A program made the position numbers and the translations under genes. From NCBI GenBank assembly GCA_052326585.1, contig JBKQLU010000044.1, positions 105,348 through 169,347 of the forward strand: 64,000 nt of DNA, read 5' to 3'. The notes beneath the pieces are model-generated. The model worked only from the letters and a program-made list of their open reading frames with translations. It was not told where the DNA came from and ran no database searches. Shown here in pieces: positions 16,392-25,408 of this stretch (the stretch's first letter is position 1; every line of letters starts with the position of its first letter). Source of the stretch: JAPLJC01 sp052326585 (GTDB taxonomy: Bacteria; Desulfobacterota; Desulfobaccia; Desulfobaccales; 0-14-0-80-60-11).

Positions 16392-16985
16392 ATGAACAGC
16401 GGTTTTTGTATATGGCTGACTGGGCTGAGTGCCTCGGGAAAAACCACCATTGCTAAGCTGGTGAAAAATGCTCTTCTATCCAGAGGGTTAAAGGTAGAGG
16501 TCTTGGATGGAGATGTGATCCGAAGGAACCTTAGCGAAGGCTTGGGATTTAGCCGTGCTGACCGGGAAATCAATTTACGGCGGATAGCTTTTGTGGCAGA
16601 GCTTTTGGTGCGCCACGGAATAGTAGTGGTGGTTGCGGCGATCACGCCTTATCAATCTATCCGTGAAGAAGTGCGGAGTACCATCGGTGAATTCTTTGAG
16701 GTTTATCTCAATTGCCCTTTGGAAATTTGCATTCAACGTGATCCTAAGGGCCTTTACAAGAAGGCGCTATCAGGCGAAATTCGGAATTTTAGCGGGATAG
16801 GTGACGTATATGAAACGCCGAGGCATGCGGATATTGAATTGAAGACGCATTTGGAAAGCGCGGAAAATTGTATGCATAAAATTATTAAAACCATAGAAAT
16901 CCTTAATAAAATCCCTCCAAAGGAGGATGGTTTTTTGGAAAAAGACAGCGATTTTTTCGAAAAACGCCAAATCATTTTAGATTGA
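16392..16985 (+). CDS. cysC: Adenylylsulfate (APS) kinase
   Basis: 197 residues. It has the P-loop LTGLSASGKTT, the APS-binding VEVLDGDVIRRNLSEGLGFS with RADREINLRRI, and the kinase-typical NCPLEICIQRDPKGLYKKA and FSGIGDVYETP. It phosphorylates APS to PAPS, the sulfate donor of sulfotransferases, in the cytoplasm. A dissimilatory sulfate reducer does not need PAPS for respiration, so its place beside a sulfotransferase points to sulfation. A charged tail of about 25 residues follows the catalytic domain. Confidence 0.93.
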   Translation: MNSGFCIWLTGLSASGKTTIAKLVKNALLSRGLKVEVLDGDVIRRNLSEGLGFSRADREINLRRIAFVAELLVRHGIVVVVAAITPYQSIREEVRSTIGEFFEVYLNCPLEICIQRDPKGLYKKALSGEIRNFSGIGDVYETPRHADIELKTHLESAENCMHKIIKTIEILNKIPPKEDGFLEKDSDFFEKRQIILD

Positions 16986-17064
16986 GCATAAACGTTATTG
17001 ATGTACGAATCACCTTGACCAACAGTTTCCCAGATATGCTGCTCTTGCGGAGTTAGTTTGCAAA

Positions 17065-17087
17065 TCACCCATTTTTAAAAAGGGTGG
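17065..17087 (+). promoter_or_regulatory. Hairpin just upstream of the first megasynthase
   Basis: TCACCC-ATTTTT can pair with AAAAA-GGGTGG (one bulged A), ending 16 bases before the ATG. It is AT-rich at the centre and not followed by a long T-run. It could attenuate read-through from cysC or mask the weak ribosome site (AGGTAA). Confidence 0.35.
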
Positions 17088-17103
17088 TTTAATTAGGTAA
17101 AGA

Positions 17104-20100
17104 ATGGACAAATTTCAGATCATCACCTTAACCCCGTCAGGCTTCCCCAATGCTACGATAGCCATTGCCGGCTGTCGAGCTGACGGATTGGGGGTGTTAG
17201 ATTTGGAGTATTGCCCGCACGCCCAGGCAGCTAATGAAGCCATCAAGTCCCTCGCCGGTAACACCAGGAGTTCCTTCGGCGTTAAGTTCGCTGGGAATGA
17301 TGTGGAACTCATAGAAGAGATCACTTCTAGCCCCCCAGAAAATCTGGACGTTGTCATCATAGGACGCATCGACCTGGACCAATTAAAGCGGCTCGTAGAA
17401 ACGCAAAGCTTTAAGGGCTTCAGAGTTTTGCTTGAATGCACGTCATTGTCCGAGGCTCGCCTTGGAGAAGAGGCAGGGGTTGCGGGAGTTATTGCCAAGG
17501 GGCATGAAGCAGGCGGGTGGGTAGCTCAGGAAACCACCTTCATTTTACTCCAGCAATTTCTCCATAGCCTCTCCATTCCGGTTTGGGCCCAGGGAGGTAT
17601 AGGTCAACATACGGCCAGTGCCTGTTTTGCTGCGGGAGCGGCCGGGGTGATTTTGGACAGCCAATTGACCCTCACCCGGGAGTCTCCCCTTCCCGAAGCT
17701 ATTAAATCGAGAATTGCGAACTTTGATGGCAGTGAAACCATTTGTCTTGGAGAGACATTGGGAGTACCCTTCCGGGTCTGCTCACGCTTGGGAACTCCGT
17801 TGATCAAGGAGTTGCAAGAATTTGAAAAACAACTAACCCGCGAGGGAACCGCTACGAGCGAGGGCTTGGCCCAATTCCGCCGCGCCATCGCTTCCCAGGT
17901 AGATTGGCAATCTCCGGAAAATAACCTCGTTCTTTTCGGGCAGGATATTGGGTTCGCAGCTCCTTTGGCCCACAAGTTTGAGACCGTTGGAGGGATTTTA
18001 GCAGCCATTCGGCAAACCATCAAAGGCAACTGTCAGGCGGCGGCGACTAACCAGCCATTGGCCCAAGATTCTCCTTTGGCCCGGTCCCATGGTACCAGCT
18101 ATCCAATCGTTCAGGGGCCCATGGCCCGGGTAAGTGATAATCCAGCCTTCGTGGCTGCGGTGGCCAAGGGAGGAGCTTTGCCGTTTGCGGCGGCGGCCTG
18201 GATGCAAGCCCCTGAATTAAAGACCTTGCTTCATCAGACCAAAACTCTCTTAAAAGACCAGGCCTGGGGGGTTGGCTTGTTGGGATTTCTGCCCCAAGAG
18301 GTATATTCCGAGCAAATCAAGGTAATCCTCGAGTTTCGGCCTCGTTTTGCTTTGATCGCCGGCGGACAGACCTATCAAGTTAAGCAATTGGAACAGGCGG
18401 ATATTGCAACCTACGTTCATATCCCTACGCCAGGATTACTTCGGATGTTCTTGGCCGAAGGGTTGAGCAGATTTGTCTTTGAAGGTCGCGAGTCCGGCGG
18501 GCATGTGGGACCTTTCTGTAGCTTTGTGCTTTTTGAAACAGCGATTAATGTGCTCTTGGAATCACCCGCGGTTAACAAGGCACCGGAGAATTATCATATC
18601 TTGTTCGCCGGCGGCATCCATGATGACTTGTCTGCCGCAATGATCGGAGTCTTGGCTGGCCAATTGATTGAGCGGGGCATCAAGGTAGGCCTCCAAATGG
18701 GTACCGCGTATCTTTTCACCGAGGAAGCGGTGTCCAGTGGAGCCATCGTCCGGACTTTCCAGCAAGAAGCCCTGCAATGCAACTCCACCACCTTGCTAGT
18801 TTCAAGTCCTGGCCATGCTGATCGTGTCATCGAGACCCCATTCGTCCAGGTTTTCAACCAGGAAAGATGCTTGCAATCTGCATCAGGTGCCACGGTGGAG
18901 GCAATGCGCAACTCCCTGGACCGCATCAAAATAGGGCGATTGCGAATTGCCACCAAGGGTATCGCCAGAAATCCTAACCATAAAGATAATCCGCAAACGC
19001 CGAAGTTTATCAACCTGAGCGAGAACAAACAGCGGGCGCAGGGGATCTACCTGATTGGACAACTGGCTGCCATGCGGAGCCAGGTTGGCACCATTGCTTC
19101 CTTGCATCATGACATTTCCACCCTTGGAACAGCTCGAATCGACCAAAGTTGGCAAGAATGCTCCGAAGCTTATGCGCCTAGCGAGGAATCAGAGCCAGCG
19201 GATGTCGCCATTATCGGCATGGCCTGTCTGCTGCCCCGGGCTTCCAACCTTCAGGCCTACTGGGAAAACATTCTTAATAAGGTTAATGCCATCAAGGAAA
19301 TTCCTGCCGAGCGTTGGGATTGGCGCCCTTACTATGACCAGGATCGGGCCACCCGAGACAAAATCTGTTCAAGGTGGGGCGCGTTCATAGATGATATTCC
19401 TTTTGATCCAACGGCCTATGGCATGCCCCCCAATTCTCTTTCTTCCATTGAGCCTTTGCAGCTTCTGACCCTTGAAGTCACCAAATGGGCCTTGGCAGAT
19501 GCGGGGTATGCAAAACGGCCATTCCGTCGTGACCGCACCTCCGTTGTCCTTGGGATTAGCGGGTCCGGGGAACTCGCCCAGCTTTACAGCCTCAGGACCG
19601 CATTGCCCCAATTCTTCGGGGACCGATCCCGGGATATACTGACCCATTTCGATGGGGTCCTGCCAGAATGGACAGAGGACACCTTCCCGGGCATTTTGAT
19701 GAATGTCGCGGCGGGGCGTATCGCCAATCGGTTCAATCTGGGGGGAGCCAATTGTACGGTAGATGCAGCCTGCGCATCATCCCTGGCCGCGGCTTACTGG
19801 GCGGTGAGGGAGCTGGAAGCCCGGGCCTGTGATATGGCCATTGTGGGTGGTGCAGATTGCATGCAAAATCCCTTCACCTATATGTGTTTTTCAAAGACCC
19901 AGGCCCTGTCGCTTCAGGGAACCTGTAACTCGCTGGATGAAGGCGCAGATGGCATCGTGCTTGGTGAGGGAATCACCGTAATGATTTTCAAGCGTCTTGC
20001 TGATGCTGAGCGGGACGGCGATCGTATTTATGCGGTCATTAAGGGGGTGGGAGCTGCCAGCGACGGGAGGGAAAAGAGCCTTACCGCGCCCAATCGGGAA

Positions 20101-23100
20101 GGGCAGGTCCGGGCCCTTGAGCGGGCTTATGCCAAGGCTCGCGTATCTCCGGCCGCGGTGGGACTAATTGAAGCCCATGCAACCGGGACCACGGTGGGCG
20201 ACCGCATTGAGATTGAGTCCCTCAGTAAAGTTTTCAAAGATGCCGGAGCCGGGAGCCGGGGTTGCGCCATTGGTTCAATCAAGTCGATGATCGGGCACAC
20301 CAAATCTTCCGCCGGATTGGCGAGCCTCATCAAGACCACCCTGGCATTGCATCATAAAGTTTTGCCGCCGACGCTGGGAGTGGCAAGGCCTAACTCCGTC
20401 CTCCTTCTCCCTGATACCCCCTTCTATGTCAATACCGAGTCACGCCCCTGGCTGAATGCTACGGAGAATCAGCCTCGCAGGGCGGGAGTCAGCGCTTTCG
20501 GCTTTGGGGGTACCAATTTCCATGTGGTCCTGGAAGAATATACGAGGAATTATCTCGACCAGCAGGGCTGTGCATCATTCCAGGATTGGCCGGTTGAGCT
20601 GTTTTTCTGGGAAAGAGGCTCTCGTCAGGAATTGGTGGAAGCCCTCGCTGCTTTTGAAGAATCATTGCGCAGCGGAGTCAACTCATCCCTTGGCGATCTG
20701 GCTTTTATGCATTTTACGGATCAGAGAAGAGCGCCTGCCGGAACGGAAGCACCTTTACGCCTGGCTGTGGTTGCCTCTTGTCGCAAAGATTTGCAAGGCA
20801 AATTAGCCAAGGCCAAGGAATCTTTGTCGAATTTTGATTCAACCTTATGCGATCCAACGGGAATTTATTTTAATGAACGCCCGCTGGCGCCGGCAGGCAA
20901 GGTAGCCTTTCTTTTCCCCGGCCAGGGGTCTCAGTATATCAACATGTTGGCGGACCTTGCTATTCAATTCCCCGAAATCCGAGCCAGGTTCGAGCAAAGC
21001 GATCGTCTTCTGGCGGGAAGGTTTCCCAGGCCAATGACCAGCTATGTATTCCCGCCTTCAGCTTTTACTGAGGAGGAAATTTCTTCCCAGAAAGAAGCCC
21101 TGGCAGATACCCTGGTATCCCAACCTGCGGTAGGAACCGCCGGCCTCGCCTTATTTCATTTCTTGCAATCCTTGGGAATCAAGCCGGAAATGGTGGCTGG
21201 TCATAGTTACGGGGAATATGTGGCCTTGAGTGCGGCCGGGGTACTGGACCCCGATGACCTGATCCTCCTTTCGGAGGCCAGGGCGCGTTTCATTGTCGAT
21301 AGCGCCGGGCCGCATCCCGGGGCCATGGCGGCGATCAACGCCAAGGTTGACACCGTTAGCGCTCACATAAAAGGACTGGAGGGAGTCTGGGTCGCCAATG
21401 TAAATGCGCCGGAGCAGACCGTTATTTCCGGAACCCGACCAGGTGTAGATGCCGCCGTAGATATTTTTCGCAAGGAGAATATCCGGGCCCGGATTATTCC
21501 GGTGAGTTGCGCCTTTCATTCCCCGATCGTTTCCCCTGCCTGCCAGGCTCTTGAGGCGTACCTCTCTACCCTTAAGTTGGGCTCGCCCAGGTTAAGGATC
21601 TTTTCCAACAGCACGGCCGCCCCTTACCCGGTGGAGCCTGAAGCCATTGCCCATCAACTCGTGAAACACTTGGAAAGTCGGGTGGAGTTTGTCCAGGAAA
21701 TTGCCGCCATGTACGAAGATGGAGCCCGCATCTTCTTGGAAGTCGGGCCGGGCCGGGTATTAACAGACCTTGTGGGGCAGATTTTAAACCACCGTCCCCA
21801 TCTGGCAGTGGCTAGCAACCCGGCCGGGCGATCAGGACTGGTGAGTCTGCTGCACGCTGCAGCTCAATTGCTGGCACATGGTGTTTCCGTCAACTTGGAG
21901 AAGATTTTCCAAGGCAGATTTTTTAAAAAGGTTGAGGCCACAGCGCCTGACCAGGATCAGATGCGAACTTCCTCAACCTGGATGGTGAATGGCGCCAAGG
22001 CCAGGCCTTTCAAGGAATCCGCCGCCTCAAGTGGCGGGATCAGGATTACCCCATTTCATTTTGTAGATACTAAAGGAACGAGAGCAACAGCGGCAATCTC
22101 AACCTCGGGATCTTTAAGAGGGGAAGGTGGCCGTAAACCCGTAAGCCTGTCTGGTTCAGGCTGCGATGCCTTGCCGGCTTCATCGCAGGATGAGCCTCCA
22201 AATAATCAGCCGGATCAGGTCATGCTCCAGTATCAACGTCTTATGCAGCGTTTCCTGGAAGCCCAGAAGGCCGTAATGCTGAAGTATCTCGAGGTTGCTG
22301 GTCAGACGCCGGTTCATTTCCAGGAGGGCAACACATCCGTCGCTTCGGTTGCGTTTAAAGAGGCGGCGGTGCCGCCGCTCTTGGGGGGGGAATCTGATAC
22401 CCGCGGGTTAAGCCAGCCAAAATCATCTGACGTGAAGCAGGCGCCAGTTCCGGGGGGGATAGAGATAACCGCGCCTATCCTGTCTTACAACCAGCCCACT
22501 GCCAATCAGGAAGAGTTGAGCTCGACTCTTCTTAAAATCGTGAGCGAGCGAACCGGTTATCCCCCGGAAATGCTGGGCCTGGATTTGAGCCTGGAAGCGG
22601 ATTTGGGCATCGATTCCATAAAAAGGACGGAGATCATAGGCCATTTTCTGCAGTGCATCTTCCCGCTGGAGGACGGTGGACCTCCCGAAGAATTGACGGA
22701 GTTGAGCCGGGTAAATAGTTTGGGCGAGATTATCGAGCAGGTTGCGGCCTGTCGCATAAATTCTAGCCTGAGCGCCGCCATAATCCCATCTCCAGCGCCG
22801 CCCGCTATTTCTTTAATATCTCCCACTTCCTCTCAGGCTCAGGAACTTTTGCCGCGCTTCACTTTGACGGCGGTGCCCGCACCGGTCCCCACCGGTTCCG
22901 TACGCCTGGCTCCCGGGCGACTGGTGCTGATTACCGATGATGGCCGGGGTATTGCCGCAGCCCTGGGGGAAAAATTACGGCAATACGGCTTAAAGACTGC
23001 TTTAGTGCGATTGGCTGGTGGCAGAACCACTGACACGGAATACTGTCTTGCGGATATTTCATCAGCAAGTTTGGCAAGCCTCTTGGAGACTATGCGGCGA

Positions 23101-25395
23101 GAGCAGGGACCAATTGGCGCCTTGGTTCATCTGCTGCCCTTGAGACCTTGGACCTCTTATGATGAACTTGATCTGGCAGGCTGGCGGAGTCGCTTGCAAG
23201 AAGACATTGTCGCACTTTATCAGCTCCTGAAATTGACAGCCCCGGATCTCAAGGAGGCGGCAGGGGCGGGCGGCGCCTGGGTGGTGTCTGCTTCCGGCAT
23301 GGGAGGATATTTCGCCAGCGATCCTCTGCAGCAAACAGATTTTTTCCCTGGACAAGGCGGTGTCGCCGGTTTGTTGAAGACGGTGGCGATAGAATTACCT
23401 GAAGTCCGAGTGAGGTGTGTGGATCTAAGTTTGGACGAAGGGAATGCCGTGCTGGCGGAGTGTCTTCTCTCGGAGATCGAGGCTGGAGACGAAATGCTGG
23501 AGATAGGGTATCGTCATGGACAACGCCTGACTTTAGGTCTGCAGGAGATGCCCCTCTCAGCTCGCCAGGGAAATGGACTTCAGGTTGATTCCTCTTCAAT
23601 CATCCTGGCTACCGGCGGCGCCCGGGGAATAACCGCCGCAGTGACCCTGGAAATGGTACGCAAGTACCAACCAATTCTGTTATTAGCGGGGCGGGCGCCC
23701 TTACCCCCAGAAAATGAAGGGGCCGAGACTGCGGGCTTGACCCAGCCCCAAGAATTGAAAGCTAGTCTGGTTGAGAGCAGAAGGCGCCAGGGGCAATCCA
23801 TCAACCTCCCGGAGGTGGAAGCAGCTTACCGCAATCTTCTCAAGGAAAGGGAAATTCGAGGCAACCTTGCCGCCTTACGCGCCGCAGGCTCCCAGGTGGC
23901 GTATTTTCAAGTGGATGTCCGAGATCCAGTCGCCTTCGGAGACCTCCTGGATCACATTTATAGCCATTACAGCCGGCTGGATGGCGTTATCCATGGGGCT
24001 GGCATCATTGAAGACAAAATGCTCCAGGATAAATCCCGGGACTCTTTTGACCGAGTCTTTGGAACCAAGACAGAGAGCGCCTTTATCCTCAGTCGAAAGC
24101 TAAACCCTGAAACCCTCAAATTTCTAGTGCTCTTCTCCTCTGTGGCTGGGCGCTTTGGGAGCCGCGGCCAGAGTGATTATACTGCTGCCAACGAAGTGTA
24201 CAACAAACTGGCTGTATACCTGGACCGGAAGTGGCCCGGGAGGGTGCTGGCCATCAACTGGGGCCCCTGGAAAACCGCTGGCATGGCATCGGCTGAAGTG
24301 CAGCGGCAGTTTCAAGAACGGGGAGTGCAGTTGATAGAACCGGCTGCCGGGGCCAGGTCTTTCGACCTGGAGCTGCATCGGGGCTGCAAAGGTGAAGGAG
24401 AAGTAGTGATCGGTGACGGTCCTTGGCGGCAGCAAGCCTTTTCGCACCCAATTGACGTTGGTATCGCCGCCTCCCTACCACTGTTGGAGCAGTTCACTAC
24501 ATACCAGAAGCTCAATGGGCAGCTTGAGATCGTCAGACGTTTAGATCCGGATCATGATCTTTACTTGATGGATCATCGCCTGGACTCCAAGCCGGTGTTA
24601 CCCGCAGCCATGGCCATAGAATTGATGGCTGAGTCGGCCCAAAAAAACTTTCCTGAGTGGCAAGTGGTCGGTCTCAAAGATGTGCGAGTATATAAAGGGA
24701 TCGTCTTGGTTGATGGCTTTTGCGATATCCATATTCTCATAGGCACGCCTGGGGCCTGCCCCCAGTCGTCAGCAAAAATGGAACTCGAGGTTACTATTAA
24801 GGGGACCTCCCGGCCAGAGCCGATATTTTACCAGGGAACGGTGATAATGAGTCCGGGGCCTATTTCCCCGGAAGCACATCATTTACCATCGGCGGAAGAA
24901 TTCCAGGATTTCGGGATAGCCGCGGCTGAAGCTTACCGCAGATTTACATTCCACGGCCCGCGTTTCCAAGGTATCCGAAGCATCTTGGGGATCAGCGAGA
25001 AAGGGATGCTCGCCACGGTGGCGCCTTCTTCGCCCCAATCCTGCCTGGCCGGTAACCCCTCTGGTCCGTGGCTTATCGACCCGGTGGCGATTGATTGCGG
25101 CCTCCAGATGGCCCTGCTCTGGGGGCGGACTTATCTCGATATCACCCCTCTTCCTTCCAGTTTCAAGGAGATCTGGCTTTACGAACACTTCCACACCGCC
25201 GACACGCTAACCTGTTATTACGAGGTGCTGAAGAAATTCGGGGGACAGACCGTTTATGCCAACATCTATTATTTTGACCAGGAAGGCAGCCTCCGGGGAA
25301 TCATTAAAGAGTTTGAATCCACCGGGAGCAAGGAGTTAAATCGGTTAGCCGGTTCTCATCTCCGAGAAGGAGATTTATCTCTTCGTAATAAATAG
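17104..25395 (+). CDS. PUFA-synthase-like type I megasynthase (NMO-NMO-KS-AT-ACP-KR-DH)
   Basis: 2763 residues. Two nitronate-monooxygenase/PfaD-like TIM barrels come first (about 1-320 and 335-640). The second keeps ESGGH; in the first the histidine is lost (EAGGW). Then: KS about 699-1130 with Cys890 (DAACASS), His1025 (EAHATGT) and His1065 (IGHTKSS); AT about 1262-1570 with Ser1368 (GHSYGE); a low-complexity linker; one ACP with Ser1838 in LGIDSIKR, wording typical of PUFA synthases; KR about 1930-2420 with GGARGIT and Tyr2359 (DYTAANE); and a hotdog DH about 2480-2760 with His2491 and Asp2659. It should extend, ketoreduce, dehydrate and perhaps enoyl-reduce acyl chains. The product cannot be read from sequence. 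It precedes the second synthase by 13 bases. Confidence 0.88.
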   Translation: MDKFQIITLTPSGFPNATIAIAGCRADGLGVLDLEYCPHAQAANEAIKSLAGNTRSSFGVKFAGNDVELIEEITSSPPENLDVVIIGRIDLDQLKRLVETQSFKGFRVLLECTSLSEARLGEEAGVAGVIAKGHEAGGWVAQETTFILLQQFLHSLSIPVWAQGGIGQHTASACFAAGAAGVILDSQLTLTRESPLPEAIKSRIANFDGSETICLGETLGVPFRVCSRLGTPLIKELQEFEKQLTREGTATSEGLAQFRRAIASQVDWQSPENNLVLFGQDIGFAAPLAHKFETVGGILAAIRQTIKGNCQAAATNQPLAQDSPLARSHGTSYPIVQGPMARVSDNPAFVAAVAKGGALPFAAAAWMQAPELKTLLHQTKTLLKDQAWGVGLLGFLPQEVYSEQIKVILEFRPRFALIAGGQTYQVKQLEQADIATYVHIPTPGLLRMFLAEGLSRFVFEGRESGGHVGPFCSFVLFETAINVLLESPAVNKAPENYHILFAGGIHDDLSAAMIGVLAGQLIERGIKVGLQMGTAYLFTEEAVSSGAIVRTFQQEALQCNSTTLLVSSPGHADRVIETPFVQVFNQERCLQSASGATVEAMRNSLDRIKIGRLRIATKGIARNPNHKDNPQTPKFINLSENKQRAQGIYLIGQLAAMRSQVGTIASLHHDISTLGTARIDQSWQECSEAYAPSEESEPADVAIIGMACLLPRASNLQAYWENILNKVNAIKEIPAERWDWRPYYDQDRATRDKICSRWGAFIDDIPFDPTAYGMPPNSLSSIEPLQLLTLEVTKWALADAGYAKRPFRRDRTSVVLGISGSGELAQLYSLRTALPQFFGDRSRDILTHFDGVLPEWTEDTFPGILMNVAAGRIANRFNLGGANCTVDAACASSLAAAYWAVRELEARACDMAIVGGADCMQNPFTYMCFSKTQALSLQGTCNSLDEGADGIVLGEGITVMIFKRLADAERDGDRIYAVIKGVGAASDGREKSLTAPNREGQVRALERAYAKARVSPAAVGLIEAHATGTTVGDRIEIESLSKVFKDAGAGSRGCAIGSIKSMIGHTKSSAGLASLIKTTLALHHKVLPPTLGVARPNSVLLLPDTPFYVNTESRPWLNATENQPRRAGVSAFGFGGTNFHVVLEEYTRNYLDQQGCASFQDWPVELFFWERGSRQELVEALAAFEESLRSGVNSSLGDLAFMHFTDQRRAPAGTEAPLRLAVVASCRKDLQGKLAKAKESLSNFDSTLCDPTGIYFNERPLAPAGKVAFLFPGQGSQYINMLADLAIQFPEIRARFEQSDRLLAGRFPRPMTSYVFPPSAFTEEEISSQKEALADTLVSQPAVGTAGLALFHFLQSLGIKPEMVAGHSYGEYVALSAAGVLDPDDLILLSEARARFIVDSAGPHPGAMAAINAKVDTVSAHIKGLEGVWVANVNAPEQTVISGTRPGVDAAVDIFRKENIRARIIPVSCAFHSPIVSPACQALEAYLSTLKLGSPRLRIFSNSTAAPYPVEPEAIAHQLVKHLESRVEFVQEIAAMYEDGARIFLEVGPGRVLTDLVGQILNHRPHLAVASNPAGRSGLVSLLHAAAQLLAHGVSVNLEKIFQGRFFKKVEATAPDQDQMRTSSTWMVNGAKARPFKESAASSGGIRITPFHFVDTKGTRATAAISTSGSLRGEGGRKPVSLSGSGCDALPASSQDEPPNNQPDQVMLQYQRLMQRFLEAQKAVMLKYLEVAGQTPVHFQEGNTSVASVAFKEAAVPPLLGGESDTRGLSQPKSSDVKQAPVPGGIEITAPILSYNQPTANQEELSSTLLKIVSERTGYPPEMLGLDLSLEADLGIDSIKRTEIIGHFLQCIFPLEDGGPPEELTELSRVNSLGEIIEQVAACRINSSLSAAIIPSPAPPAISLISPTSSQAQELLPRFTLTAVPAPVPTGSVRLAPGRLVLITDDGRGIAAALGEKLRQYGLKTALVRLAGGRTTDTEYCLADISSASLASLLETMRREQGPIGALVHLLPLRPWTSYDELDLAGWRSRLQEDIVALYQLLKLTAPDLKEAAGAGGAWVVSASGMGGYFASDPLQQTDFFPGQGGVAGLLKTVAIELPEVRVRCVDLSLDEGNAVLAECLLSEIEAGDEMLEIGYRHGQRLTLGLQEMPLSARQGNGLQVDSSSIILATGGARGITAAVTLEMVRKYQPILLLAGRAPLPPENEGAETAGLTQPQELKASLVESRRRQGQSINLPEVEAAYRNLLKEREIRGNLAALRAAGSQVAYFQVDVRDPVAFGDLLDHIYSHYSRLDGVIHGAGIIEDKMLQDKSRDSFDRVFGTKTESAFILSRKLNPETLKFLVLFSSVAGRFGSRGQSDYTAANEVYNKLAVYLDRKWPGRVLAINWGPWKTAGMASAEVQRQFQERGVQLIEPAAGARSFDLELHRGCKGEGEVVIGDGPWRQQAFSHPIDVGIAASLPLLEQFTTYQKLNGQLEIVRRLDPDHDLYLMDHRLDSKPVLPAAMAIELMAESAQKNFPEWQVVGLKDVRVYKGIVLVDGFCDIHILIGTPGACPQSSAKMELEVTIKGTSRPEPIFYQGTVIMSPGPISPEAHHLPSAEEFQDFGIAAAEAYRRFTFHGPRFQGIRSILGISEKGMLATVAPSSPQSCLAGNPSGPWLIDPVAIDCGLQMALLWGRTYLDITPLPSSFKEIWLYEHFHTADTLTCYYEVLKKFGGQTVYANIYYFDQEGSLRGIIKEFESTGSKELNRLAGSHLREGDLSLRNK

Positions 25396-25408
25396 CAGGT
25401 TGAGTTTA

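Noticed and set aside
16754..17068. Minus-strand frame of 104 codons across the end of cysC
   Set aside because: Mostly antisense to the APS kinase, with no ribosome site and no family resemblance.
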